A stretch of DNA of 64,000 nt from Aciditerrimonas ferrireducens (GCF_023130475.1 NZ_JAKHEX010000013.1:1-64000), one strand, 5' to 3'; shown: positions 1 to 9,322, counted from the stretch's first letter. Notes: generated from the letters alone by a model not told the origin. Translations and numbers: made by a program.

Positions 1-1
1 C

Positions 2-982
2 CTCGCCGCCCCCATCGTCGGCATCGCCCCCACCCCAAACGGCCAGGGCTACTGGCTCGTCGCCCAAGACGGCGGCGTGTTCACCTTCGGCAACGCCCCG
101 TTCGAAGGCAACACCTACACCGACGGCCTGACGGGACTGGGGGGCAGCAACCCGCTCCCGTCCCCGGTCGTGGCCATGGCCGCCACCCCCAGCGGGGAGG
201 GCTATTGGCTGGTGAGCCGGAGCGGCCACGTCTGGACCTTCGGCGACGCCCCGACGCTCGGCTCGACCTCCAGCGAGGTGACCCAGCCGATCGTCGCCCT
301 GGTCGACGCCCCAGGCGACGGCATCCCGACCTACAGCGCAGCCTCGCCGGGCTCCTACGGCTACGACGTCTCGAACTACCAGTGCGCCGATCCTTTGCCG
401 GCCAGCACCCAGCTGGGCATCGTGGAGACCACCGGCTGGGCGCTCTCGGCGCCCAACCCCTGCCTCCAGCAGGAGGCCGCCTGGGCCGGCAGCAACCTCG
501 AGCTCTACGTCTTCCTGGCCTACGGCTCCTCGAGCCAGGACCAGCCGGGGTGCAACGGGAACGCCCAGTGCAACTTCGGGTACGAGGCTGCCCAGTACGC
601 CTACCAGTACGCCCAGAGCCAAGGAGTCGACGTCGACGTGCCCTGGTGGGTGGACGTGGAGCCGGCCAACTGGTCCTCGAACACGGCCGCCAACCAGCAG
701 GTCGTGCAAGGTGCCCTGACCTACCTCCAGGACGAAGGGGTCAACACGGTCGGCGTCTACACCTCCCCCCTCACCTGGAACGGCCTGGTGGGGAACTACC
801 AGCCGCCGGTGCCCATCTGGCTGGCGTGGTACACGAACAACCCCCAGGGCAACTGCCAGAACGGCGTCTCCTACGCCGCGAGCGCGAACAACATGCTGCC
901 GACCGGCGGGGTCCTGGTCACCCAGTACTCGGACCAAGTCCAGGTCGAGGGCAACGCCTTCGACGGCGACTACGGCTGCTGA
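2..982 (+). CDS. Secreted repeat protein with C-terminal GH25-like/DUF1906-like domain (5' end outside window)
   Basis: The reading frame is open to the left edge, so the N terminus and any signal peptide lie outside. The visible part begins with two copies of a repeat of the form P-V-x-G/A-M-A-x-T-P-x-G-x-GYWLV-x3-G-x-V-x-TFG-x-AP. This repeat is frequent in extracellular proteins of Acidimicrobiia and probably forms a beta-propeller-like wall-binding or adhesive module. After a short linker comes a globular domain starting YGYDVSNYQC and containing PWWVDVEPANW and VGVYTSPLTW. That layout (first strand with an Asp, later D-x-E) resembles GH25-like/DUF1906 glycoside hydrolase folds, suggesting peptidoglycan or glycan hydrolysis outside the cell. 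Substrate and activity are inferred. The end overlaps the convergent phosphatase gene by 13 bp. Confidence 0.75.
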   Translation, partial: LAAPIVGIAPTPNGQGYWLVAQDGGVFTFGNAPFEGNTYTDGLTGLGGSNPLPSPVVAMAATPSGEGYWLVSRSGHVWTFGDAPTLGSTSSEVTQPIVALVDAPGDGIPTYSAASPGSYGYDVSNYQCADPLPASTQLGIVETTGWALSAPNPCLQQEAAWAGSNLELYVFLAYGSSSQDQPGCNGNAQCNFGYEAAQYAYQYAQSQGVDVDVPWWVDVEPANWSSNTAANQQVVQGALTYLQDEGVNTVGVYTSPLTWNGLVGNYQPPVPIWLAWYTNNPQGNCQNGVSYAASANNMLPTGGVLVTQYSDQVQVEGNAFDGDYGC

Positions 983-1656
983 CGACAGGCCGCGGGCTCG
1001 CCCCCGGGGGTCGTGTCGGGCGAGCTCCGGACCCCTCGCTGGTCGTTGCCCCGCAGCAACACCCAGGTCGACCCTCGTCGCTCGAACCAGGTGAGGGACC
1101 CATGGGCGATCGGCAGGCCAAGGCGGGGGCGCCGGCTGCCCAGCCAGCCGAGCACGGCGGCCTCGATCACCCCCGCGTGGCACACCACCACCAGGTCCTG
1201 GCCCCGGTGCCGATCGGCCAGCGCCTGGAGGGCCGCGTGGGCCCGGGCCACGAACCCGGTCCAGCTCTCCGCCTCGGGGCCGAGAGGCTCGTCGGGGGCC
1301 AGGTCCCAGTCGGGGAGGGCCTCGCTCGCCGCCACCTCCGCCCAGAGCCGGCCGTCGAGCAGGCCTGGTCGCAGCTCGGCCAGGTCCTCCTCGACCTGCA
1401 CCACCAGCCCTCCCCCACCCACGGCTGGCCGGAGCAGCTCGGCCGTCTCCCGTGCTCGGGGCAGCGGGCTGCTGTAGAGGGCGCTGGCCGCCCGGAGCTC
1501 GCCGCTGGCCGCCAGCCAGGCCGCCAAGCGGCGGACCTGGGCCCGGCCAGTGGCGCTCAGCCCCCGACACCCCTTCGGTCCCCCGACCACCCCGGCCACG
1601 TTGCAGACCGCCTGGCCGTGGCGGACGAGCACCAGCCGCGTCGGTCGGGCGCTCAC
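970..1656 (-). CDS. Histidine phosphatase family protein (phosphoglycerate mutase-like)
   Basis: A 228-residue branch-1 histidine phosphatase. Near the N terminus is LVLVRHGQ, holding the phospho-accepting His in the RHG motif. Further on are SSPLPRARETAE and, late, VVVCHAGVIEA with the second catalytic His. Family members dephosphorylate sugar phosphates, nucleotides or cofactor precursors; the substrate cannot be read from sequence. The start is a GTG that overlaps the stop of the upstream VWA gene (GTGA), which implies translational coupling. In many actinobacteria a gpm-like phosphatase follows proA-nadD-rsfS; here it follows moxR-coxE. Confidence 0.85.
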   Translation of the reverse strand: MSARPTRLVLVRHGQAVCNVAGVVGGPKGCRGLSATGRAQVRRLAAWLAASGELRAASALYSSPLPRARETAELLRPAVGGGGLVVQVEEDLAELRPGLLDGRLWAEVAASEALPDWDLAPDEPLGPEAESWTGFVARAHAALQALADRHRGQDLVVVCHAGVIEAAVLGWLGSRRPRLGLPIAHGSLTWFERRGSTWVLLRGNDQRGVRSSPDTTPGGEPAACRQQP

Positions 1657-3083
1657 GCCAGGTCGGCCACGAAGCGTTCCAGCTGCGCCAGGTTCCGCAC
1701 CTCGACCACCTGGTCGCAGTAGGGGGCGTAGGCCCCGACCACCGAGTCCCCGGTCCCCCAGTAGGCCCGGGGCTCGGGGTTCAGCCAGTAGACGTGCCGG
1801 GCCCGCGCCGCCAGGTCGGCCAGGACCTCGGCCTCGGGGGTGTGGTAGTTGCTCCGGGCGTCCCCCAGGATGAGCAGGCTGGTCCGGGCGCTCACCTCGG
1901 CCCCCCAGCGCTCCTGGAACACCGTCAGGGCGTGGCCGTAGTCCGAGTGGCCGTCCAGCCAGACCACGTCGGCTTCGGTCGTGACCCGCCGGGCCGCTTC
2001 TGCGGGGTCCTCGGTCCGATCCAGGAGGTCGGTCACCTCGTCGATGCCGTCGATGAACACGAAGCTCCGCACCCGGCTGAACTGGCTGGCCAGGGCGTGG
2101 AGCAGGAGCAGGGTGAAGCGGGCGAAGGACGCCACCGACCCCGAGACGTCCGCCACCACCATGAGCTCGGGCTTCGCCGGCCTCGGGGGCCGCCAGTGCA
2201 GCGCCACGGGCACCCCGCCGCTCGACAAGGAGGCCCGCAGGGTGGCCCGGACGTCGAGCCGGCCCTCCCGGCCCTGCCGGCGTCGTCGGGCCAGCCGGAC
2301 GGCCAGCCGGCGCGAGAGGGGGGCGATGGCCCGGTGCAGGGCCCGGAGCTCCTCGGCCGAGGCGTGCATGAAGTCGACCTGCTCGAGGAGCGGTTGGCGG
2401 ACCGAGCGGTGCAGGGCTTGCGCACCCCTGTCGGCGACCAGCAGCCGCCGGATCTCGTCCTGGACCGCCCGCCGCAGGGCCTCGATCCGCTCGGCCACCT
2501 CGTCCTCCAGGAGCCGGCGTCGGAGCCCGTCGGTCGGCTGGCCGGCCTGGCCGGCGAGCGCCTCGAGCAACTGGGCCTCGATGCTCGCCAGGTCGAGCTG
2601 CCGGAGGGTCCGGTAGAGGTAGTAGGTGCCCCCGACCGGCCGGCCCGGCTCCATGCCCGAGAGCCGGGCCACCGCCTGGCGGGCCAGCTCGGCCACGGCC
2701 GCCTGGTCCCCGGCGAGCAGCGCCCTGACGAGGGCTGCGGCCAGGTCCTCGGGGCGCTGGGCGGCCCCCGGTCCCCCGCCGTCCCCGGGCGCGCCCATCG
2801 AGGCCGCGCCCCGGTTCGGCGACGCGGCCTCGGGCTCCGAGCCCTCGTCTTCCCCCAAGACTCCAGCACCGCGGGGAGCGAAGTAGACGGCGAAGGCCGT
2901 CTCGAACGCCGGGAGGTGGCTGGGCGACTTCACCAAGGTGGCCGCCAGGGCCTGGTGAAACGCTGCCCGGTCGGCCGCCGGCACGACCTGGACCGCCCGG
3001 GCGGCGTCGGTGGCCTCGGCCAGGGAGACCGGCACCCCGGCCGCCCGGAGCTCCTCCAGGAAGCCGGTCAGGACGTCCAGCAT
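1653..3083 (-). CDS. CoxE-like VWA-domain protein
   Basis: A 476-residue cytoplasmic protein. The N-terminal half is helical and Arg/Ala-rich. The C-terminal half is a von Willebrand A domain with the MIDAS motif DVSGS (VVADVSGSVASF), a later DGHSDYG and LLILGDARSN, typical of the VWA-containing CoxE-like family. It starts 12 bp after the MoxR ATPase gene. MoxR/VWA pairs act as ATP-driven chaperones for cofactor insertion or complex maturation, as CoxD/CoxE do for CO dehydrogenase. The client here is unknown; no molybdo-hydroxylase subunit lies in the window, although a molybdenum cofactor cluster does. Confidence 0.85.
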   Translation of the reverse strand: MLDVLTGFLEELRAAGVPVSLAEATDAARAVQVVPAADRAAFHQALAATLVKSPSHLPAFETAFAVYFAPRGAGVLGEDEGSEPEAASPNRGAASMGAPGDGGGPGAAQRPEDLAAALVRALLAGDQAAVAELARQAVARLSGMEPGRPVGGTYYLYRTLRQLDLASIEAQLLEALAGQAGQPTDGLRRRLLEDEVAERIEALRRAVQDEIRRLLVADRGAQALHRSVRQPLLEQVDFMHASAEELRALHRAIAPLSRRLAVRLARRRRQGREGRLDVRATLRASLSSGGVPVALHWRPPRPAKPELMVVADVSGSVASFARFTLLLLHALASQFSRVRSFVFIDGIDEVTDLLDRTEDPAEAARRVTTEADVVWLDGHSDYGHALTVFQERWGAEVSARTSLLILGDARSNYHTPEAEVLADLAARARHVYWLNPEPRAYWGTGDSVVGAYAPYCDQVVEVRNLAQLERFVADLA

Positions 3084-3095
3084 GCGACGTCCGCC

Positions 3096-4112
3096 TCAGT
3101 CGTCCCCGCCTGCTGCCGCCAGGTCCAGCTCCTTCATGGCCTTCTCCAGGTCGCTCCGGTACTTCAAGAGCACGTTCAAGGTGGCCCGGGTGCTGGCCGG
3201 ATCCACCTGCTCGATGCCCAGCAGCACCAGGGTCCGGGCCCAGTCCAGGGTCTCGGAGACCGAGGGGTGCTTCTTCAGGTCCAGGCCCCGCAGGCTTCGC
3301 ACCACCCGGGCCACCTGGTCGGCCAGCTCCTCGCCGATGCCCGGCACCCGGGCGGCCACGATGGCCCGCTCCCGCTCCAAGCTCGGGTAGTCCAGGTGGA
3401 GGAACAGGCAGCGCCGCTTCAGCGCCTCGGAGAGCTCCCGGGTCCCGTTGGAGGTCAGGAACACCAAGGGGATGCGGGTGGCGCGGATGGTCCCGAGCTC
3501 CGGGATCGTCACCTGGTGCTCGGAGAGGACCTCGAGGAGGAGGGCCTCGGTCTCCAGCTCGATCCGGTCCACCTCGTCGACCAGCAGGACCACGGGCTCG
3601 GGGCTGGCGATGGCCTCGAGGAGCGGTCGGGCGAGCAGGAACTCCTCGGAGAAGATGTCGGACTCCAGGTCGTGCCAGCGCCGCTCGGTGCCCTCGGGGT
3701 CCCTCGGGTCGCCAGCGGCAGGTTCGGTGCCCTCGGGCGCCAGGACCGCCTGGGCCTGGATGCGCAGGAGCTGCTTGCGGTAGTTCCACTCGTAGAGGGC
3801 CTTCGTTTCGTCCAGGCCCTCGTAGCACTGCAGCCGGACCAGGCGGCTGCCGGTCGCCCGGGCCACGGACTTCGCCAGCTCGGTCTTGCCCGTGCCCGCC
3901 GGCCCCTCGACCAGCACCGGCTTGGCCAGGCGGTCGGCCAAGTGGACGACCGTGCCGATGGCCTCGTCGGCCAGGTAGCCGACCTCGGCGAGGCGGGCCA
4001 CGACGTCGGCCACCCCTCGGAAGCGGGCCGGGCCGGGGTCGACGAAACCCAGGTCCTCGACCAGGCCCCCGGTCGTCTCGAACCGGCCCCCGAGCGGGGC
4101 GGCGTCGCTCAT
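3096..4112 (-). CDS. MoxR-family AAA+ ATPase
   Basis: A 338-residue MoxR-type AAA+ ATPase. The Walker A motif is GPAGTGKT (about residues 70-77), Walker B is VVLLVDE (about 174-180), and a sensor-like LVFLTSNGTRELSEALKRRC follows. I chose the ATG at 4112 (MSDAAPLGG) because it overlaps the proA stop (ATGA) and gives the usual family length; the reading frame upstream belongs to antisense or shadow sequence. It is coupled with the downstream VWA gene, and together they probably form a MoxR-CoxE maturation or chaperone module. Confidence 0.9.
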   Translation of the reverse strand: MSDAAPLGGRFETTGGLVEDLGFVDPGPARFRGVADVVARLAEVGYLADEAIGTVVHLADRLAKPVLVEGPAGTGKTELAKSVARATGSRLVRLQCYEGLDETKALYEWNYRKQLLRIQAQAVLAPEGTEPAAGDPRDPEGTERRWHDLESDIFSEEFLLARPLLEAIASPEPVVLLVDEVDRIELETEALLLEVLSEHQVTIPELGTIRATRIPLVFLTSNGTRELSEALKRRCLFLHLDYPSLERERAIVAARVPGIGEELADQVARVVRSLRGLDLKKHPSVSETLDWARTLVLLGIEQVDPASTRATLNVLLKYRSDLEKAMKELDLAAAGGDD

Positions 4113-5319
4113 GACCGCACCTGCCCCTCGCCCCGGATCTGGTACTTCACCGAGGTCAGGGCTCGAAGGCCCATGGGGCCCCGGACGTGGAGCTTCTGGG
4201 TCGAGATCCCGATCTCGGCCCCCAGGCCCAGTTCGCCGCCGTCCACGAAACGGGTCGAGGCGTTCACCAGCACCGCTGCCGCGTCGACCTCGGCCAGGAA
4301 GCGCTCGGCCGCTCGGAGGTCCTCGGTGACGATGGCCTCCGAGTGCCCCGTGGAGTACCGGGCGATGTGGGCCATGGCCTGCTCCAGGTCGTCCACCACC
4401 CCGACGGCCAGCTTCGGCCCCAGGAACTCCTGGGCGAAGTCCTCCTCGCTGGCCGGGCCGACCCCTGGCAGGATCCGCCGGACCCGCTCGTCGCCCACCA
4501 GCTCGACACCCTGGAGGGCCGCCGCCACCCTCGGCAGGAACGTCTCGGCCACCTCGGCGTGCACGAGTAGGGTCTCGGCCGCGTTGCATACCGAGGGCCG
4601 CTGGGTCTTGGCGTTCACCACGATGGCCTCGGCCATGGCCAGGTCGGCGGCCCGGTCCACGTAGACGTGGCAGTTGCCCTCGCCGTCGATGATGGTCGGC
4701 ACCGTGGCGTACTGCCGGACCGCCGCCAGCAGCTGCCGGCCGCCCCGGGGCACCAGGCAGTCCAGCACGGGCAGCTGCAGGAACGCCCGGACCGTCTCGT
4801 GGTCCCCGGGGGGCACCGCGAGCACCGCGTCCTCCGGCAGCCCGGCCTTCGCCGCCGCCAGCCGCAGGAGCTCCACGATCTGCCCGTTCGAACGGGCCGC
4901 CGCCGAGGAGCCCCGGAGGACCACGGCGTTGCCCGCCTTCACCGCCAGGGCCGCAGCGTCGGCCGTCACGTTCGGGCGGTTCTCGTAGACCACGCCGACC
5001 ACCCCGAGCGGTACCCGCACCTGGCTGACCCGCAGGCCCCCACCGGGTCCGCCTGGGCGGCCACCGCTCGCAAGCCCTCGGCCATCTGGGCCACCCGGGC
5101 CGGGGTGAGCCGCAGGCGGTCCAAGGCCGTGGCGTCCGCCCCGGCCGTCTCGGCTGCCGCCACGTCCTGGGCGTTGGCCGCCAGGACCTCCTCGCGGCGC
5201 TCCTCGAGCAGGGCTGCGGCACCGGTCAAGAACGCGTCCTTCGCCGCTCGCCGGGCCCGCGCCAGGGCCCGGGCGGCGGTCACGGCGCGCTCGCCCAGCT
5301 CGTCGAGGTCCTCGGCCAT
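4109..5319 (-). pseudogene. proA: proA, gamma-glutamyl phosphate reductase, frame interrupted
   Basis: ProA makes glutamate-5-semialdehyde in proline synthesis. The N-terminal 94 residues (MAEDLDELG to AQADPVG) are in one frame. The rest, from GLRVSQVRVPLGVVG through the catalytic-Cys motif RPSVCNAAETLL to EIGISTQKLH, is in the frame one base back. The switch falls in a run of five C on the plus strand (5037-5041). Adding one base restores the frame but still leaves out about ten residues usually found between DPVG and GLRV in ProA (roughly EVLRGYTLPN in mycobacteria). Either a deletion of about 31 bp or a sequencing/assembly error would explain this. All other conserved blocks are intact, so an error or a very recent mutation is plausible. 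Confidence 0.85.
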
Positions 5320-5432
5320 GGCCCCAGGGTACTCGGCCCCCACCCGCCGAGCCCGCACCCCTGATCTGCACTCCTGATCCGAGGGGCCTGGGCCCCGACC
5401 GGCCGGGAACGCCCCCGCCGCTGCCGGAGCGC

Positions 5433-6599
5433 TCAGAGGAGCAGCACGAGGTCGTCCCGGTGCACCGCCTCCCCCACCGACGGCGGCAGTTCGCTCGATC
5501 GTCGGCCGGCGGCTCGGCGCAGGGCTTCGGCGTCGTGGCGGCTCAGGCCCTTGGCGAACACCTGGCCGTCGCGCCCGGCGATCTCGACGGCGTCGTCCGC
5601 CCCGAAGTACCCCTCGACGGCCACGATACCGGCCGGCAGCAGGGAGGCCTCCCGCTGGACCAGGGCCTCCTTGGCCCCCTCGTCGACCACCAGTCGGCCC
5701 GCGGGCGCCACGGCGAAGGCGATCCAGAGCTTCCGGGCTGACAGCCGTCGAGGCCGGGCCCGGAACCGGGTGCCGACCCCGGGCCGCCCGGCCACCACGG
5801 CACCCAGCACCCCGGGCTCCTCGGCGGCAGCGATGACGGTCGGCACCCCGGACCAGGTGGCGATCCGGGCCGCCGCCAGCTTGGCCGCCATGCCCCCGCT
5901 GCCCACGGCGCTGCCCGGCCCGCCGGCGGCGGCCTCGAGGGCCTTGTCGATCTCGGCCACTTCGGCGATCAAGGACGCCTCGGCGTCGATCCGGGGATCG
6001 GCGGTGAACAGGCCCGGGGTGTCGGTCAGGAGGACCAGCAGGTCGGCGGCCACCAGGTGGGCCACCAGGGCAGCCAGCCGGTCGTTGTCCCCGAAGCGGA
6101 TCTCGTCGTCGGCGGTCGCGTCGTTCTCGTTGACGACCGGCACCGCCCCGAGCGCCAGCAAGGCGGCCAGGGTCCGCCGGGCGTGGAGGTACTGCTGGCG
6201 GTGGCCGAAGTCCAGCGGAGCCAGGAGGACCTGGGCGGCCACCAGGCCGTGGCCCGCCAGGGCGTCGTCCCAGGCCCGAAGGAGCCGGTGCTGCCCGATG
6301 GCCGCCAGGGCCTGGAGGAGGCTCACGTCCCGGCCGTCCCGGCTCCGCTCCCGAGGGCCGCTCCCCTCGCTGGGCGCCGCCGAGTCGAGCCGTGGCAGCG
6401 GCCGCTCGCCGAGGACGGCCCGTCCGGTGGCCACTGCTCCCGAGCTGACCACGACCACGTCCGTGCCGGCCTGGCGCAGCGCCGCCACCTCGCCGGCCAG
6501 CTTGGCCAGGGCACCGAGGTCGGGCCCCCCCTCGGGTCGGGTGACCGAGGACGACCCGACCTTCACCACCACCGTCGCCCGGCCTCCCCCGGCACTCAT
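5433..6599 (-). CDS. proB: Glutamate 5-kinase
   Basis: A 388-residue enzyme phosphorylating glutamate in the first step of proline synthesis. The amino-acid-kinase domain starts with VVVKVGSSSVT and has VVNENDATADDEIRFGDND and LLTDTPGLFTADPR. The C-terminal ~90 residues form a PUA domain (beginning near GRLVVDEGAKEAL). A Ser/Gly-rich insert sits after RPLPRLDSAAP. The ATG overlaps the obg stop (ATGA), so translation is coupled. The frameshifted proA follows after 113 bp. Confidence 0.95.
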   Translation of the reverse strand: MSAGGGRATVVVKVGSSSVTRPEGGPDLGALAKLAGEVAALRQAGTDVVVVSSGAVATGRAVLGERPLPRLDSAAPSEGSGPRERSRDGRDVSLLQALAAIGQHRLLRAWDDALAGHGLVAAQVLLAPLDFGHRQQYLHARRTLAALLALGAVPVVNENDATADDEIRFGDNDRLAALVAHLVAADLLVLLTDTPGLFTADPRIDAEASLIAEVAEIDKALEAAAGGPGSAVGSGGMAAKLAAARIATWSGVPTVIAAAEEPGVLGAVVAGRPGVGTRFRARPRRLSARKLWIAFAVAPAGRLVVDEGAKEALVQREASLLPAGIVAVEGYFGADDAVEIAGRDGQVFAKGLSRHDAEALRRAAGRRSSELPPSVGEAVHRDDLVLLL

Positions 6600-7906
6600 C
6601 GGAGGTCCTTGCGCCGCGAGGGCCGCTTCGGCACCGGCACCACCACGTCGTCCCGGTGGTAGGTGAACTGGAGGGGGCCGAGGACGACCTCGTCGCCGTC
6701 CTGCGCCCCGGCTCGCCGCAGGGCCCGCTCAACCCCCAAGCGACGGAGCCGCCGCTCGACCAGCTCGAGGGCCTGGTCGCTCGTGAGATCCGAGAGGGCA
6801 ACGGCCCGGCTGGCCGCCGCCCCCCCCACCACCCACCGACCAGGCCCGGCCGGCTCGACCACCAGGTCCTGCTCGAGGGGACGGTAGACGACCAGGGGGG
6901 GGCGAGGTCCTGGGCCCTCGGCGGCCCGGGCCTCCTCGACGAGCTCAGCCAGGCGGGTGAGGAGGGCCGGCAGCCCCGTGCCCCGGACCGCCGAGACGAC
7001 CAGCTCGACCCCGGGGGGCGGGGTCGAGTCCCCGGCCAGGTCGGCCCGGGACCCCACCAGCACACGCGGCCGGGTGAGCAGCTCGGGCTGGTAGCGGCCC
7101 AGTTCCCGCAGGAGGATGTCGGCCTGGGCGGCCGGCGGGGGGGCCAAGCCGTCGGCCAGGTCCAAAAGGAGGCAGAGCACCCGGGCCCGCTCGACGTGGC
7201 GGAGGAAGCGGTGACCGAGCCCTCGCCCTTCGGCCGCACCCTCCACGAGGCCGGGCACGTCGGCCAGCACGAACTCGACCTCCTTCGGACCCTGCCCGAC
7301 CCGGACCACCCCGAGGTGGGGCCGGAGGGTGTTGAAGGGGTAGTCGGCGACCTTGGGGCGGGCGGCAGAGACCCGGCTGATGAGGGTGGACTTGCCGACG
7401 TTGGGCAGGCCGACGAGGGCCACGTCGGCCACCAGGCGCAGCTCCAGGCGCAGCCAGCGGTCCTCCCCGGGCTCCCCCTGCTCGGCGAAGTCCGGGGCCC
7501 GGCGGCGGGCCGAGGCGAAGCGGGCGTTGCCCTGGCCGCCCCGGCCCCCGCGGGCGGCCCGCCAGCGATCCCCGGCCACCGCCAGGTCGGCGAGCACCGA
7601 GCCGTCGCGGTCCTTGACGGTGGTACCCACCGGCACCGGCACCTCCAGGTCGGCCCCGCGGGCCCCGTGGCGGCGCTTGCCCTGGCCGTGCCGGCCGTCG
7701 CCGGCCTTGCGGTAGGGCTGGTCCTGGAAGGCCAGCAGCGAGGCGTGGCTGGTGGAGGCGACCAGCCAGACGTCCCCGCCGTCGCCCCCGTCGCCGCCGT
7801 CGGGCCCGCCAAGGGGGACGTGGGCCTCCCGGCGGAACGCCACCGCCCCCGCCCCGCCGTCCCCGCCCTTCACGTGGAGCTGGGCCTCGTCGACGAATCC
7901 AGCCAC
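6596..7906 (-). CDS. obg: GTPase Obg/CgtA
   Basis: A 436-residue ribosome-associated GTPase. An N-terminal glycine-rich Obg domain (residues 1-160, with GGDGGAG and GGDGGDGG) is followed by the G domain with G1 GLPNVGKST at about 166-174 and DVPGLVEGA as G3. A C-terminal OCT-type extension (about 350-436) contains VVGGAAASRAVALSDL and VERRLRRLGVERAL. It functions in 50S assembly. In most actinobacteria it directly follows rpmA; here the mtaD and pnp genes lie between. Confidence 0.95.
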   Translation of the reverse strand: MAGFVDEAQLHVKGGDGGAGAVAFRREAHVPLGGPDGGDGGDGGDVWLVASTSHASLLAFQDQPYRKAGDGRHGQGKRRHGARGADLEVPVPVGTTVKDRDGSVLADLAVAGDRWRAARGGRGGQGNARFASARRRAPDFAEQGEPGEDRWLRLELRLVADVALVGLPNVGKSTLISRVSAARPKVADYPFNTLRPHLGVVRVGQGPKEVEFVLADVPGLVEGAAEGRGLGHRFLRHVERARVLCLLLDLADGLAPPPAAQADILLRELGRYQPELLTRPRVLVGSRADLAGDSTPPPGVELVVSAVRGTGLPALLTRLAELVEEARAAEGPGPRPPLVVYRPLEQDLVVEPAGPGRWVVGGAAASRAVALSDLTSDQALELVERRLRRLGVERALRRAGAQDGDEVVLGPLQFTYHRDDVVVPVPKRPSRRKDLR

Positions 7907-7929
7907 CGCCCGATCCTAAAGAGCCCCGG

Positions 7930-9249
7930 CTAGCCCCGGAGCCGCTCGGCGCGGGCCTGGACCTCCCGACGGGCCCGGCCCAGGTCGACCCCGAGCACCT
8001 CCCCGTCCCGGACCACCTGTCGCCCCCCGACCCAGACGTCGCGCACCAGGTGGCTGGCGGCCGACCAGACCAGGCGAGCGGGGACCTCCTCGGGCCGAAG
8101 GATCGGGACCAGCCGGGGGTCCTCGGCCTCGAGGTGCACCAGGTCGGCGAGCTGGCCGCCGGCCAGGCGACCAGCCGGCAGCCGCAGGGCCCTCGCCCCA
8201 CCGAAGGTGGCGAGGGTCAGCAGGGCCGGGGTCTCGACGACGCTCGGGTCCGCGGCCAAGGCCCGGGCCAGCAGGCCGGCCAGCCGCAGCTCCTCGAAGA
8301 GGTCCAGGTCGTCGTTCGAGGCCGGCCCGTCGGTCCCGAGGCCCACGGTCACCCCGGCCCGGAGCAGCGCCACGAGCGGGGCGCAGCCGCTGCCCAGCTT
8401 GGCGTTGCTCTGGGGGCAGTGGGCCACCGCCACCCCCCGCTCGGCCAACGTGCTCAGCTCGGCTCCCTCGAGCCAGACCCCATGGGCTGCCAGGACCGGG
8501 GCGTCGAGCACCCCGAGGCCCGCCAGGTAGGCCACCGGGGAGCAGCCCCGCTCGGCCCGGAGGGCCTCCACCTCCCGGCGGGTCTCGGCCAAGTGGATCG
8601 AGAGCAGCAGGTCCCCCTCGCACGCGGCCCGGCCGACGGCCACCAGGGCCTCGTCGGGCAGGCTGTAGGGGGCGTGGGGACCCAGGCCCACCTGGACGAG
8701 GCCGGCCCGGCCCTGCTGCTCCTCGACCAGGCCGAGGGCGGCCTCGAGCATGGCCTGCCAACGCCAGCGAGCCCCTCGCGCCGGCAGGTCCAGGATGCCC
8801 GGGGTGACCACGCAGCGCAGGCCGGCGTCCACGGCAGCGTCCAGCAGCGCCCGGTCGTGGAAGTAGGTCTCGCAGGTACTGGTCACCCCGTTGCGGAGCA
8901 GTTCGGCCGCCCCGAGGGTCATGCCCCAGTAGACGTCGTCGGGGGTCAGGCGGGCCTCCCGGGGCCAGATGGCCTCGGCCAGCCAGCGCTCCAGCGGCAG
9001 GCCGTCCCCCACCCCTCGCAGCAGGGTCATGGGGCTGTGGCCGTGGCTGTTCACCAAGCCGGGCAGCACGATCCCCGGGAGCTGCCGGACCGGCCCGTCG
9101 AAGGCGGGGGCCCCCTCGGGGGGGCCGGCGTAGGCGATCCGCTCCCCTGCCACGTCGACCACCCCCGGCGCCCAGACCGTCCCCGGCGGGTCGACCGGCA
9201 CTACGTAGGAGGCCACCAGACGCCACCGGGCTGCCACGGGCGGGGGCAC
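7930..9249 (-). CDS. mtaD: Amidohydrolase, MTA/SAH deaminase type
   Basis: A 439-residue metal-dependent amidohydrolase of the ATZ/TRZ-MtaD group. The metal-site motifs are visible: LVNSHGHSPMTLL (His pair near 69/71), LSIHLAET, LAAHGVWL, VAHCPQSNAKLGSG and LGTDGPASNDDLDLF. MtaD converts 5'-methylthioadenosine or S-adenosylhomocysteine to the inosine analogue. Divergent from a purine nucleoside phosphorylase, it would supply that enzyme with a phosphorolysable inosine-type nucleoside. Guanine deaminase or another aminohydrolase is a less likely alternative. Confidence 0.8.
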   Translation of the reverse strand: MPPPVAARWRLVASYVVPVDPPGTVWAPGVVDVAGERIAYAGPPEGAPAFDGPVRQLPGIVLPGLVNSHGHSPMTLLRGVGDGLPLERWLAEAIWPREARLTPDDVYWGMTLGAAELLRNGVTSTCETYFHDRALLDAAVDAGLRCVVTPGILDLPARGARWRWQAMLEAALGLVEEQQGRAGLVQVGLGPHAPYSLPDEALVAVGRAACEGDLLLSIHLAETRREVEALRAERGCSPVAYLAGLGVLDAPVLAAHGVWLEGAELSTLAERGVAVAHCPQSNAKLGSGCAPLVALLRAGVTVGLGTDGPASNDDLDLFEELRLAGLLARALAADPSVVETPALLTLATFGGARALRLPAGRLAGGQLADLVHLEAEDPRLVPILRPEEVPARLVWSAASHLVRDVWVGGRQVVRDGEVLGVDLGRARREVQARAERLRG

Positions 9250-9298
9250 GGCGGGGCATGCTATCGGGACCGCTCGGGCCCGCCACCGGCGCCGACCC

Positions 9299-9322
9299 GG
9301 GCATCGACCGGGGCATCGACCG
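9299..9322. repeat. Two tandem copies of a 12-bp unit upstream of the nucleoside phosphorylase
   Basis: GGGCATCGACCG is repeated exactly at 9299-9310 and 9311-9322, with a partial third copy before it, inside the 118-bp divergent region between mtaD and the phosphorylase gene. It may be a direct-repeat regulator site or simple slippage; no function is shown. Confidence 0.5.
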
